In this document: positions 1 through 8,253 of the stretch, one piece after another
How the letters are laid out: the number at the start of each line of letters is the position of its first letter
How positions within the stretch are numbered: the stretch's first letter is position 1
NCBI GenBank assembly: GCA_937902665.1
Contig: CALELM010000025.1
Coordinates: 1-16,789, forward strand
Direction of reading: 5' to 3'
Source: an uncultured Selenomonadaceae bacterium
Lineage (GTDB): Bacteria > Bacillota > Negativicutes > Selenomonadales > Selenomonadaceae
DNA: 16,789 bases
Position numbers and translations under genes: made by a program
The notes under the pieces: generated by a model
Databases searched by the model: none
Seen by the model: the letters and a program-made list of their open reading frames with translations, nothing else
What the model was told of the DNA's origin: nothing

Positions 1-396
1 GCTTATTTCAGTGGGAAATGTACGGAAAAGGAAATGGAGGAGATTGCAATGCAGGAACCAGCCATACAGCAGGCAATCCATGCGGAGAACTATTTCGCAG
101 GAAGTGCAGATTACCGAATGAGATATGAACAGCGAGAAAAAGCCATCAAAGACTATCGATCCTTTCTGTCAGCAGCCATCGACGAAGGACGTGAAGCAGG
201 AATGGAAGAAGGCCATAAAGCAGGTTTGGCAGAGGGACTGCTTAAAGGCATAAAAAAAGGAAGAGCGGAAGGAAGAGCGGAAGGCATGCTGGAAATGGCT
301 TTGATGCTGTTGAAGGACGGAATGCCTTTGGAAAAGGTAAAGAGCTATACGAAGCTTTCGGAAAAGCAGCTGGAAGAAATCCACAGGAAGCTGTAA
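1..396 (+). CDS. Rpn-family PD-(D/E)XK nuclease/transposase, C-terminal part (partial)
   Basis: The reading frame is open from base 1, so the gene starts outside the window; 131 residues are visible. The visible part matches the C-terminal tail of the PD-(D/E)XK family transposase / Rpn (recombination-promoting nuclease) group: a helical stretch ending in YEQREKAIKD (about residues 41-50), then a glycine/charge-rich segment with a period-4 pattern (EGREAG, EGHKAG, AEG, KGRAEGRAEG), then a short helical end. The nuclease core with its catalytic residues is upstream and cannot be assessed. Family members nick or cut DNA and promote RecA-independent recombination; many genomes carry many copies. 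The ATG at 34 lies inside the protein and is not the start. A terminator follows 24 bp after the stop. The family assignment rests on the tail alone. Confidence 0.72.
   Translation, partial: AYFSGKCTEKEMEEIAMQEPAIQQAIHAENYFAGSADYRMRYEQREKAIKDYRSFLSAAIDEGREAGMEEGHKAGLAEGLLKGIKKGRAEGRAEGMLEMALMLLKDGMPLEKVKSYTKLSEKQLEEIHRKL
259..282 (+). repeat. Two perfect 12-bp tandem repeats inside the Rpn tail
   Basis: GGAAGAGCGGAA occurs twice head to tail and encodes GRAE-GRAE. The unit is a multiple of three, so copy-number change would lengthen the helix without breaking the frame. Such internal repeats are common in the tails of this family. Confidence 0.85.
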
Positions 397-420
397 GAAA
401 AAATCAATTGCTAAGGGAGT

Positions 421-454
421 CCCGAACTTGCACGGAGCGTTCGTTCGGGGCTTT
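421..454 (+). terminator. Rho-independent terminator after the Rpn gene
   Basis: The arms CCCGAAC (421-427) and GTTCGGG (443-449) form a 7-bp stem with a 15-base loop, followed by GCTTTTCT. It lies 24 bp after the Rpn stop codon. The stem overlaps the dispersed repeat, so the terminator may be part of that element. Confidence 0.6.
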
Positions 455-468
455 TCTGTTGCGAAAAT
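427..468 (+). repeat. Dispersed intergenic repeat, copy 1
   Basis: The block from CTTGCAC to CTGTTGCGAAAAT is about 80% identical by eye to 8254-8295, with one single-base length difference in the middle. The best conserved parts are CTTGCACrGAGCGT and yTTTTCTGTTGCrAAAA. Both copies lie in intergenic DNA. Read on the minus strand, both give FATEKP with synonymous third-base changes and then drift apart. It is either a mobile non-coding element or a relic of coding sequence. Confidence 0.65.
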
Positions 469-745
469 CAACATAGCTGAGGATTTTGGCGTTTTTGCAG
501 AATGTGCGCAATAATAGGAATTATTGATGTAAAAAAGTCTCCCATTCTTTTGTAAATTGTATAGCACCAAATTCATAAAACTGTACAGCATCTGCCTGAA
601 GCAGTGGATTTTTGCATAGTGCGGTATTTCCTTCTTTGAAATTGGCAAAGAGGAAGGATTTTGGAGAGGAAGAGCGAAGCTAAAAGAAAATGTATTGCTT
701 GCGTTTTGCAAGGCGGAAGGGAACCTTTCGTGAGGAGGGCATGAG

Positions 746-3700
746 ATGGTCGACTGGACAGAGGCTGGGAATGCTGCAGGGGATTCTGCTATGCAGGATA
801 TCGTGAATGTGTTGTTTCGGGAATATGAGTGCGTGGATTACGTTACGCTGGCAGGCAGTGAGGAAACTGATGGAGCGGAATGTTATCATTCCAGCTTGGC
901 ATGGGAGGAGCGTTTTCCATCGTGGGGGAAGGAGCATCTTTTTTGCAGGAAGCTGGAGTTTTTGGCAAAGCATTTTGTATATGCACTGGATTGTGAGAGA
1001 TTTTGCAGGGAAAGCTGCAGGGAAGTTGTTTTGGAAGAATTGAAAAAACAATCTTCCTATGTGATCCAGTTCCGAAGTCAGTATGGGGAAGAAATACAGT
1101 ATTACCAAATGAAATTCCATTCCCTGCAGGCAGGCAGCCGTTCGACTGGCTGGGTGGTTGGACTGCGCAATGTGGATGCGGAGGTTCGTGCTGGACTGGA
1201 GCAGGAGGCGGAGCTGAATCGCCAAATCTGCAATTTTGGGCTGCTGCATGGAATCATGGGTTCCGGTATGTGGTTCATTGATTATACGGAACGGGGAAAG
1301 ATTCAAAAGGTTACTTGGTCGGAAACCTTTCGGAACATGCTTGGCTACACAAATGAGAGGGATTTTCCCAACACATTTGCGTCTTTGGAAGCGATTCTTC
1401 ACCCTTCTGACCATGCCGCCTGCTATGAGGAGTTTGCGCATGTGTCAGCCAATCGGGGCGGAAAGAGCATTTATGATATTGAGTGCCGTCTGCGGACGAA
1501 GGACCGTGGCTGGCGGTGGTTTCGTCTTGCAGGGGATATTTCCCGCCGTGAGGATGGGACTCCCCTGCAGTTGCTGGGTGTCTTTCTCGATATAACGGAC
1601 AAGAAGGCACGGGAGGAACTGGCGGCAGAGAATGCAATGGCTCTGGAGCTTCAGGTAGAGTTCAAGAAAAAGCTGGAATCTGAGCGCAATGACTTAGCTA
1701 CCTTCCAGAAGATGATGGGAACTGTTGGCTGGGAGATTGAACTCAACCATGATGGGAGGATGGTGTCCGTCTGCTGGAGCGATGAGCTTCGACAGCTGTA
1801 CGGCTACCAAAGCGTTGAGGATTTTCCAAATGAGTTTTCGGCATTTACGGAACGTCTTCATCCAGAGGATTCGGAGCGGGTTCAGGATATTTTTTATGCC
1901 GCCATTGCAGATCCGGAGGATCAAAAGATCTTTGAGCTGGATTACCGCCTGCAGAGGAAGGATGGGGAGTATCGCTGGTACCATAATATTTTCATTATCC
2001 ATCGAAAAAATGCGTGGTCCTTGCCCCGCATTTTTGGCGCAACGAGGGATACGTCAGAGGTGCATGAGCAAGAGGACATGATTCGCGAAAAACAGCGGCA
2101 TGATGACATTATGAATGCGCTGGCATCGGATTTTGACTATGTGTGCTATCTTGACGTGCATACGAGAGAGGTCATTCGGTACCGTGCAAGCGAGGAGTTT
2201 CAAGACCTTTTGGAAAGCATCGAGGGGGACATTCCTTCCATTGAGAAGCTGGAGCGGCTTTTCAAGGATATTGTCGTTTGGGAGGATTATCAGGATCTTT
2301 GGACAGCAATCCAATGGGAAACAATCTTTGCCAAGCTGCAAACGAATGCCTCGTATCTTTATGACGTGCGTTTTATCGTTCGGGGCAGGATAAAGTTCTA
2401 TCAGATCAAGTTTGTACGAGATACGCATAGCCCGGACGGCTTGATCATGGGCTTCAAGGACATTGATGAGGTGAGAAAGCAGGAGGAACAGCAGCAGAGG
2501 GTGATTGCTGGGCTTTCCGAGAATTTTGAGTGCGTTTTTGCTGTGGATATTGACACGATGGAGCAGAGGGATTTCCGTGTCAGCTCAGTCTTTGCGCGTC
2601 AGATTCCCGACTGGACGGATTCCATCACCTTCGAGGACAAGATGCGGCGCTTTGCGGAGGGGGTTGTCTATGAGGCAGACCGTCAGAGATTTCTTGCGTC
2701 GGTGGATTTGCATAGAGTTTTGCAGGAGCTTCAGCGCAAGACATCTTACTATGTGACTTTTCGGATTCATGTCGGTACCGACCTCTTGTATTACCAAACG
2801 AAGTTCATTCATGGCGGATTGGATGCAGATTACCTGATTGTTGGTTTCAGCAGCGTGGATGAGCAGACTCGCCGAGAGATGAATGAGAAGGCGAAGCTGC
2901 AGCGGAATCTTGAGATGATTGACACGCTGGCTTCGGAATACACTTCCGTCTATTACGTCAATTTGCGGGAGGATACGATAACTGCCTATACGATGGACGA
3001 GATGACCAAGGTAGAGTTTGGCGGATTGCTGGAACGGATTACCTATACAGAGGCAATGCAGCTTTATACGAACAGGTTCGTTTATGAAATGGACAAGGAC
3101 AAGGTGCTTTCCAGTTGCTCGATCCCCAATCTTAAGGAATGCCTGCGGCACCAAAAAACGTTCCAGATGATTTACCGCTCCGGCAGTGATATTGATACGG
3201 GATTCTGCGAGCTGAAGTTCGTCAAGGTGGACTCCGAGGAGGAGGAACCAACGGCTGCAGTTCTTGTCTTTGCCTACAAGAACGAGGAGATTATGAGGAA
3301 CTATGTTGACCTCAAGATTTATGATAATTTCCTTGCGCTTTACTTGGTCAACTTGGGGACGAACAGCCTTCAGGTGGTCAAGGAGGAATGCCTGTTTGGT
3401 GAGGAAAAGAGTACGGGCTTTGATGAGTTTTCTTCCAAAATTCGCAGGCTGGCACTTCGCATGGACGAGGGCTATCGAGGGGACTGCTTGGAGATTTCCC
3501 GTCCTGAGGTCATGCAGCGGTACATGGCAGGTCTGGATCATCGGGAATTTATCTATTGCTTGAAAGAGGATACCTCTGCGTGGGAGCGCGCGGTCTTTTA
3601 CGTCTTGGAGCGCAATGCGGCAGGCAGGGTAGAGACGGGAGTTCTTTCTCTGGAAAAAATCGACAGGTCTCGTTCGGAGGAGCTGGCACTGGATGCGAAG

Positions 3701-4936
3701 ATTGCCGAGCAAAATGCAAGGCTTGAGGAGCAGCAGCTCCTGCTTACGGAGGCATTTGAGCAGGCACGAAGGGCAAGCGAGGCGAAAACGACCTTCCTCA
3801 ACAATATGAGCCATGATATCCGCACGCCGATGAATGCCATTGTGGGATTCAACAAAATGGCGCAGCACAATATTGACTGCAAGGAAAAGCTGATGGATTG
3901 CCTGAAAAAAGTGGACGGCGCAAGCGAGCATTTGCTGATGCTCATCAATGACGTGCTGGACATGGCGCGCATTGAGAGCGGCAAGGTCATGATTGATGAG
4001 TCCGTAACGGATGTCAGCAGCCACATGGGAAATGTCGAAACGATGCTTTCCTCCTTGGCGGAACAAAAGAAGGTTGCGTTTACTTGCCACTATGGCGAGA
4101 TTCGTCACCCGATGCTTCTGCTCGATGTCGTGCGCGTGGATCAAGTTTTGATAAATATTATCTCGAATGCCATCAAGTATACGCCGCAGGGCGGGTCGGT
4201 CGATTACCGAATGGAGGAGCTTCCGGAGAAGTCGCCGGGCTTTGCAAGCTTCCGCTATACGGTTACGGACAATGGAATCGGCATGAGCAAGGAATTCTTG
4301 GCAACCATCTATGAAACCTTTTCGCGTGAGAGAAATTCCACGGCAAGCGGCGTGCAGGGAACAGGCCTTGGTATGGCGATTGTCAAGAAGCTCGTGGATT
4401 TCATGGGCGGAACGATTCAGATTGAGAGCGAGCTAGGCAAGGGGACTACGGTGGTCATTGAAATGGAATTCCGTATTGCTGATGAAAAAATGCTTCAACG
4501 GGAAAATGAAATTATGGAAGCATCACAGGAATGTGAGGACGATTTCATGGGAATGCATGTGCTGCTGGTGGAGGACAACGAGCTGAACCGAGAGATTGCG
4601 CGTGAGATTATGCAGGAAATCGGCATTGATGTCGATGAGGCTGTGGACGGCATTGATGCGGTCAAGAAACTGGAGGAAGCAGAGGACGGCCAATACGACT
4701 TAGTGCTGATGGATATTCAAATGCCTGTGATGGACGGCTACGAGGCAACAAGGAAGATTCGGCAGCTATGCGGCGAGTATGCGGCGAAGGTTCCCATCGT
4801 GGCAATGACAGCAAATGTCTTTGCCGAGGACAAGGTCAAGGCGAAGGAAGTCGGCATGAACGGTCATTTGGGAAAGCCTATCGACATACCGGAGCTTATG
4901 CAGACATTGAAGACCTACCGACCGAAGAAGTCATGA
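746..4936 (+). CDS. Soluble hybrid sensor histidine kinase with multiple PAS-type domains and a receiver
   Basis: This 1396-residue protein autophosphorylates on histidine and passes the phosphate to its own receiver domain. The ATG at 746 follows GAGGAG (732-737) at 8 nt. Visible layout: a PAS-like repeat R1 (about 19-148); two PAS/PAC domains (about 165-288 and 318-437); four more R-type repeats, R2 (452-577), R3 (584-709), R4 (720-848) and R5 (853-975); a coiled-coil linker (975-1015); HisKA with phosphoacceptor His1023 in MSHDIRTP; and an ATPase domain with N-box Asn1141, DNGIGM (1175-1180) and GTGLGM (1205-1210). The receiver (about 1269-1390) has Glu1276/Asp1277, phosphoacceptor Asp1323, Thr1355 and Lys1377, all intact. 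There is no signal peptide or membrane segment, so it should sense in the cytoplasm. No response regulator or HPt gene is adjacent, so the downstream partner is elsewhere. The family call is certain; the ligand is unknown. Confidence 0.95.
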   Translation: MVDWTEAGNAAGDSAMQDIVNVLFREYECVDYVTLAGSEETDGAECYHSSLAWEERFPSWGKEHLFCRKLEFLAKHFVYALDCERFCRESCREVVLEELKKQSSYVIQFRSQYGEEIQYYQMKFHSLQAGSRSTGWVVGLRNVDAEVRAGLEQEAELNRQICNFGLLHGIMGSGMWFIDYTERGKIQKVTWSETFRNMLGYTNERDFPNTFASLEAILHPSDHAACYEEFAHVSANRGGKSIYDIECRLRTKDRGWRWFRLAGDISRREDGTPLQLLGVFLDITDKKAREELAAENAMALELQVEFKKKLESERNDLATFQKMMGTVGWEIELNHDGRMVSVCWSDELRQLYGYQSVEDFPNEFSAFTERLHPEDSERVQDIFYAAIADPEDQKIFELDYRLQRKDGEYRWYHNIFIIHRKNAWSLPRIFGATRDTSEVHEQEDMIREKQRHDDIMNALASDFDYVCYLDVHTREVIRYRASEEFQDLLESIEGDIPSIEKLERLFKDIVVWEDYQDLWTAIQWETIFAKLQTNASYLYDVRFIVRGRIKFYQIKFVRDTHSPDGLIMGFKDIDEVRKQEEQQQRVIAGLSENFECVFAVDIDTMEQRDFRVSSVFARQIPDWTDSITFEDKMRRFAEGVVYEADRQRFLASVDLHRVLQELQRKTSYYVTFRIHVGTDLLYYQTKFIHGGLDADYLIVGFSSVDEQTRREMNEKAKLQRNLEMIDTLASEYTSVYYVNLREDTITAYTMDEMTKVEFGGLLERITYTEAMQLYTNRFVYEMDKDKVLSSCSIPNLKECLRHQKTFQMIYRSGSDIDTGFCELKFVKVDSEEEEPTAAVLVFAYKNEEIMRNYVDLKIYDNFLALYLVNLGTNSLQVVKEECLFGEEKSTGFDEFSSKIRRLALRMDEGYRGDCLEISRPEVMQRYMAGLDHREFIYCLKEDTSAWERAVFYVLERNAAGRVETGVLSLEKIDRSRSEELALDAKIAEQNARLEEQQLLLTEAFEQARRASEAKTTFLNNMSHDIRTPMNAIVGFNKMAQHNIDCKEKLMDCLKKVDGASEHLLMLINDVLDMARIESGKVMIDESVTDVSSHMGNVETMLSSLAEQKKVAFTCHYGEIRHPMLLLDVVRVDQVLINIISNAIKYTPQGGSVDYRMEELPEKSPGFASFRYTVTDNGIGMSKEFLATIYETFSRERNSTASGVQGTGLGMAIVKKLVDFMGGTIQIESELGKGTTVVIEMEFRIADEKMLQRENEIMEASQECEDDFMGMHVLLVEDNELNREIAREIMQEIGIDVDEAVDGIDAVKKLEEAEDGQYDLVLMDIQMPVMDGYEATRKIRQLCGEYAAKVPIVAMTANVFAEDKVKAKEVGMNGHLGKPIDIPELMQTLKTYRPKKS

Positions 4937-4984
4937 GGTCTAGAAGGTTGTGACGGCAGTGTTTTGAAGTGCATAGGAAGGAAG

Positions 4985-5003
4985 CAAGCAGCATTGCTTG
5001 TTT
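4985..5003 (+). other. Small hairpin downstream of the kinase gene
   Basis: CAAGCA (4985-4990) and TGCTTG (4995-5000) form a 6-bp stem with a 4-base loop, followed by only TTT. It could be a weak first terminator or an RNA 3'-end structure, but the strong terminator 14 bases further on makes this doubtful. Confidence 0.3.
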
Positions 5004-5016
5004 GCTGTATCACAGA

Positions 5017-5058
5017 AAAAGCAGGGTGCTGTGCCAAAAGGCACAGCACCCTGCTTTT
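5017..5058. terminator. Bidirectional Rho-independent terminator between convergent genes
   Basis: A perfect 19-bp stem (5017-5035 with 5040-5058) closes on a 4-base AAAA loop. The stem begins with AAAA and ends with TTTT, so it offers a U-tract in both directions. It sits between the kinase gene (plus) and metY (minus), 67 bp from the metY stop, and should end both transcripts. Confidence 0.93.
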
Positions 5059-5125
5059 CAATTGAGGATTCTGGGAAAGCTATGGGATACTCCCTTAGAA
5101 AATCCAATAGGCAGAGATGCCTCAC

Positions 5126-6391
5126 TTATTTTACGTTTGCAAGGGCTTGGTCGATATCTGCCTTGATGTCCTCGACATTTTCCAGTCCTACGGAGAAGCG
5201 GATCATGCCGGGGTTGATGCCAGCGGCAATGAGCTGCTCGTCCGTTAGCTGCCGATGGGTTTCGCTGGCAGGGTGCAGGACGCAGGTGCGGATATCGGCC
5301 ACGTTTACTTCGTTGCAGGCGAGCTTGAGGGAATCCATGAACTGGATAGCGGCAGGCTTTCCACCCTTGATGACGAAGGTGACTACGCCACAGCAGTTTC
5401 CTCCAAGGTATTTTTGGCACATGCCGTGCTGCGAGTCGTCCGGAAGTCCCGGATAGCTGACGGATGCAATCTTGTCGGATGCAAGGAAGTGCTTGGCGAT
5501 GGCAAGCCCGTTTTCGTAATAGCGTTCCATGCGGACAGGGAGAGTTTCCAGCCCAAGGTTCAGGAGAAAGGCGGAATGGGCGGCAGGATAAGCACCGAAA
5601 TCACGCATGAGCTGCATGCGAGCCTTTACGATGTATGCCATATTGCCGAATTCCTTCGTGTAAATAATGCCGTGATAGGATTCGTCCGGTTCCGTGAACT
5701 CAGGGAAGTTTCCGTTCGTCCAGTCGAACTTGCCGCTGTCCACGATTACGCCGCCACCCTGCAAGGCATGCCCGTCCATGTATTTTGTGGTGGAATGGGT
5801 CACGATGTCTGCACCAAAGTCGAACGGCTTGCAGAAGATGGGCGTAGCAAAGGTGTTGTCAATCAGGAAGGGAACGCCGTGCTTGTGGGCGCTTCGTGCA
5901 AATTTCTCGATGTCGCAGACGATGAGTGCCGGGTTTGCTATTGTCTCGCCAAAGACGCATTTCGTATTTGGACGGAAAGCGGCATCGATTTCTTCCTCGG
6001 TTGCATTGGGGTCAACAAAAATGCACTCGATGCCGAAGCGTTTCAGGGTGACAGCGAAAAGGTTGATGGTTCCGCCGTAGATGGCGGCAGAGCTGATGAT
6101 GCTGTCGCCTGCCTTGCATAGATTCAGGACAGCAAAGAGATTGGCAGCCTGCCCTGATGTCGTGCAGAGCGCGCCTACGCCGCCTTCCAGAGCGGCAATT
6201 TTCTTTTCTACAGCATCAACGGTTGGGTTGGCAAAGCGGGAATACATGCACTCGGTCGGCTTGTTGAAAAGATCGCCGATATGTTCTGTCGAATCGAAGC
6301 GGTAGGTTGTGCTTTGCACAATGGGCATAACGCCGGGATCGCCGTTCTTTGGTGTATAGCCTGCATGTAGGCAGATGGTTTCGTCTTTCAT
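5126..6391 (-). CDS. metY: O-acetylhomoserine sulfhydrylase (homocysteine synthase)
   Basis: This cytoplasmic PLP enzyme converts O-acetyl-L-homoserine and sulfide to L-homocysteine and acetate, the direct-sulfhydrylation route to methionine. The 421 residues fit the usual length of the family. Visible marks of the Cys/Met-metabolism PLP fold are YSRFANPT (50-57), TSGQAAN (78-84), Asp178 in the DNT motif, and the PLP-binding Lys203 in HSTTKYMDGH (199-208). The IYGGT segment (104-108) and the long insert after the PLP lysine (WTNGNFPEF onward) are typical of MetY rather than of cystathionine gamma-synthase. The ATG is preceded by AGGAGG (reverse strand, 6400-6405) at 8 nt. It lies 44 bp downstream of the nucleotidase gene and probably shares its transcript. 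No SAM riboswitch or T-box was recognised upstream of either gene. Close alternatives such as MetZ or MetC are less likely. Confidence 0.92.
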   Translation of the reverse strand: MKDETICLHAGYTPKNGDPGVMPIVQSTTYRFDSTEHIGDLFNKPTECMYSRFANPTVDAVEKKIAALEGGVGALCTTSGQAANLFAVLNLCKAGDSIISSAAIYGGTINLFAVTLKRFGIECIFVDPNATEEEIDAAFRPNTKCVFGETIANPALIVCDIEKFARSAHKHGVPFLIDNTFATPIFCKPFDFGADIVTHSTTKYMDGHALQGGGVIVDSGKFDWTNGNFPEFTEPDESYHGIIYTKEFGNMAYIVKARMQLMRDFGAYPAAHSAFLLNLGLETLPVRMERYYENGLAIAKHFLASDKIASVSYPGLPDDSQHGMCQKYLGGNCCGVVTFVIKGGKPAAIQFMDSLKLACNEVNVADIRTCVLHPASETHRQLTDEQLIAAGINPGMIRFSVGLENVEDIKADIDQALANVK

Positions 6392-6435
6392 GAAATCTTC
6401 CTCCTAAAATAAAATGTGAAATTATGGATTAAGCA

Positions 6436-8037
6436 TCACGGCTCGACAGGATATAGGATATGGATTCTGCCCTGTGGCTTTTCGTATTCTTTCCCAATCG
6501 TTCCATGAAGTGCTTCTTGAATGTAATTCAATAGGGCATCGCTGTCTATGCAGCCAATGTCGGTCTTGGAAAGGATGGCATCTTTTTCCGTCAGCCCACC
6601 ATAGGAATCGCCGCCTTGCAAAACAAAATCGGTGACAAGAATGGCATAGGTGCTGTCCGGAGAGAAGGGCTTTCCTCCCACGGAATGAATGGTGACGCGG
6701 CTGCCGGGATGCAAGGGGGCAAAGTAGGGAGATCTGTCGTATGGCTGTCCCTTGGCGAACGGAACCCTTGTGTCAATGGTATATTCTATTCCGGAAACCT
6801 GAGCGAATCCGCCGGCAGGCTCAGGAACGAGGCAAGAAGCGGCCTCCAGCACTTCCAGCAGCTTTTCGCCTTGGATTTGAATGAGGCAAAGCTGGTTGTC
6901 AAATGGCATGATATTATGAATGAGATTTTTTGGGATATCCCCTTTCGGAATTCCCGTGCGGATAGCGCCGCTGTTTATGATAGCGGCATCTATGTTCTTA
7001 TTTGGCTGGAAGTTTCTTCCTTGCCAAAGAAAGGCATCTGTGATGAGGTCACCGATATTGGTTTCTTGACTGCGGAGTACCGTTTTGCCTTCTGTGAGTG
7101 CGACCTCGCTTGTCCCGATGCTGCTGTTTTGTTCGGCGATTTCTGCTGCGTATCGGTCGATGACGCTCTTGGTGTCCGGATCTTCCTTTGTATACTCCCC
7201 AAAGTCAAGCATGGCATTGTACCACTTGCCTTTTTCAAAGAGCAAACGGCCGATATGTTCCGTATGGCAGCCGGTTTCTGCCCAAATTACACCATTTACT
7301 TCGTTGTTTTTTACCAAATGGTCGTGTCCGTCCAGCAAAATGTCGATGCCGTGGACATGTGCAAGGATGTCCTCTGCGTAGCTGTCACTTACTAACGCTT
7401 TTCCCAAGCTGCCGAGATGCGAAAGGACGATGATGAGGTCACAGCCTTGGCTCTTGAGGTCATCTACATACCTTTGCGTGCAGTCCCAAAGCTCCTTGCC
7501 CTTGAGAAAGGTCAGCCCGTAGGTGTTGACGGCTCGGGAGGAGGTGACTGTGTTTGGCGTGATAAGTCCCAGAATGCCGATTTTGTGTTCGCCTTTTTGC
7601 AGGATGGCATAAGGCTTGACGAGCGTGTCGCCCGTGGCATCAACGATGACGTTGGCGGAGACGATGGGAAAGCTTGCTTCCTTGACTCGCTGCAGGAGCA
7701 CGTCCTGCCCGTAGTCAAATTCATGGTTGCCGAGCGTGCCGGCATCATAGCGCGCCGCATTCATGAAGGCAATGGCAGAGGCACCTTGACTGAAATTTAC
7801 GAGAGGATGATCCTGAATGGCATCACCGGAATCCAAAAGGAGTACCTCAAAGCCCTGTGCCTCGTAGTCCTTTTTCAGTGCGGAAATAACAGCCATGCCG
7901 TTGGAGCCGTTGCCGTACTGGTCGAACCCGTGCGTATCATTGGTATGGAGAATGACGAGATTGCTGAAATCTGCTGCAAATGCCATAGGGGAAAGAAGCA
8001 TGAGCAGAAAAAATAAGAGAATGGTGAATTTTTTCAA
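6436..8037 (-). CDS. Secreted bifunctional metallophosphatase / 5'-nucleotidase (UshA/YfkN type)
   Basis: Enzymes of this family remove phosphate from extracellular nucleotides (some also from cyclic nucleotides or UDP-sugars), so that the nucleoside can be taken up. The start is best placed at TTG 8037: AAAGGAGGT (reverse strand, 8045-8053) lies 7 nt before it, and translation then begins directly with a signal peptide (MKKFTILLFFLLML, cleavage after AFA at residue 21). An upstream ATG at 8103 would add 22 residues and put the ribosome-binding site inside the gene. The 533 residues comprise a metallophosphoesterase domain with HTNDTHG (31-37; Asp34, His36), Asp72 in GDAIQ, GNHEFD (103-108) and, further on, DGHDH, then a 5'-nucleotidase C-terminal domain with NSGAIR, the PFDN segment and GGDSYGG. 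All metal ligands appear present. It is the first gene of a probable two-gene unit with metY. Confidence 0.9.
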   Translation of the reverse strand: MKKFTILLFFLLMLLSPMAFAADFSNLVILHTNDTHGFDQYGNGSNGMAVISALKKDYEAQGFEVLLLDSGDAIQDHPLVNFSQGASAIAFMNAARYDAGTLGNHEFDYGQDVLLQRVKEASFPIVSANVIVDATGDTLVKPYAILQKGEHKIGILGLITPNTVTSSRAVNTYGLTFLKGKELWDCTQRYVDDLKSQGCDLIIVLSHLGSLGKALVSDSYAEDILAHVHGIDILLDGHDHLVKNNEVNGVIWAETGCHTEHIGRLLFEKGKWYNAMLDFGEYTKEDPDTKSVIDRYAAEIAEQNSSIGTSEVALTEGKTVLRSQETNIGDLITDAFLWQGRNFQPNKNIDAAIINSGAIRTGIPKGDIPKNLIHNIMPFDNQLCLIQIQGEKLLEVLEAASCLVPEPAGGFAQVSGIEYTIDTRVPFAKGQPYDRSPYFAPLHPGSRVTIHSVGGKPFSPDSTYAILVTDFVLQGGDSYGGLTEKDAILSKTDIGCIDSDALLNYIQEALHGTIGKEYEKPQGRIHILYPVEP

Positions 8038-8100
8038 GAAAAAAACCTCCTTTGACTTTTTGCCTTTTGTAAATGAATTTCCTTTTATTGTATTCGTTTT

Positions 8101-8126
8101 CAAGGAAGAAAATCCTTTTTTCCTTG
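8101..8126. promoter_or_regulatory. Inverted repeat upstream of the nucleotidase-metY unit
   Basis: CAAGGAA (8101-8107) and TTCCTTG (8120-8126) are perfect 7-bp inverted arms around a 12-base centre, about 64 bp before the TTG start. It could be an operator or a leader hairpin; nothing tells which. Confidence 0.35.
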
Positions 8127-8253
8127 GCAGATTGCAATAACAAGTTGCATCCCATGGGCTTTATGCAGAAAGAATGGTCGCTTTTTTGCCGAAAAACATT
8201 TTTCCGGTGCTTGGCAGCTGTGTGTTAGCCAACGTGAAAGAGGGTGGCTTCGG

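Larger units (their letters stand above)
397..745. other. Intergenic region between Rpn gene and hybrid kinase gene
   Basis: 349 bases without a credible gene. It holds the terminator at 421-454 and dispersed-repeat copy 1 (427-468). The part from 469 to 731 shows no clear promoter or RNA structure by eye; the only hairpin is weak (CTTGC / GCAAG, 698-702 and 708-712). The reverse-strand open frames here run antisense through the Rpn gene and look like shadows. The kinase ribosome-binding site GAGGAG is at 732-737. Confidence 0.6.

Noticed and set aside
169..711. Minus-strand open frame of 180 codons across the Rpn gene end and the following gap
   Set aside because: It runs antisense through the Rpn tail and across a terminator and dispersed repeat; low-complexity composition, no family match.
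2585..4144. Long minus-strand open frame of 519 codons inside the kinase gene
   Set aside because: It lies antisense to a clearly conserved kinase, has no recognisable domain or ribosome-binding site, and is explained by the codon use of the sense gene.
5255..6121. Plus-strand open frame of 288 codons opposite metY
   Set aside because: It is a shadow of metY; the product has no family resemblance and no start signal.
6616..8016. Two plus-strand open frames opposite the nucleotidase gene
   Set aside because: Antisense to a well-supported enzyme and without motifs or ribosome-binding sites.
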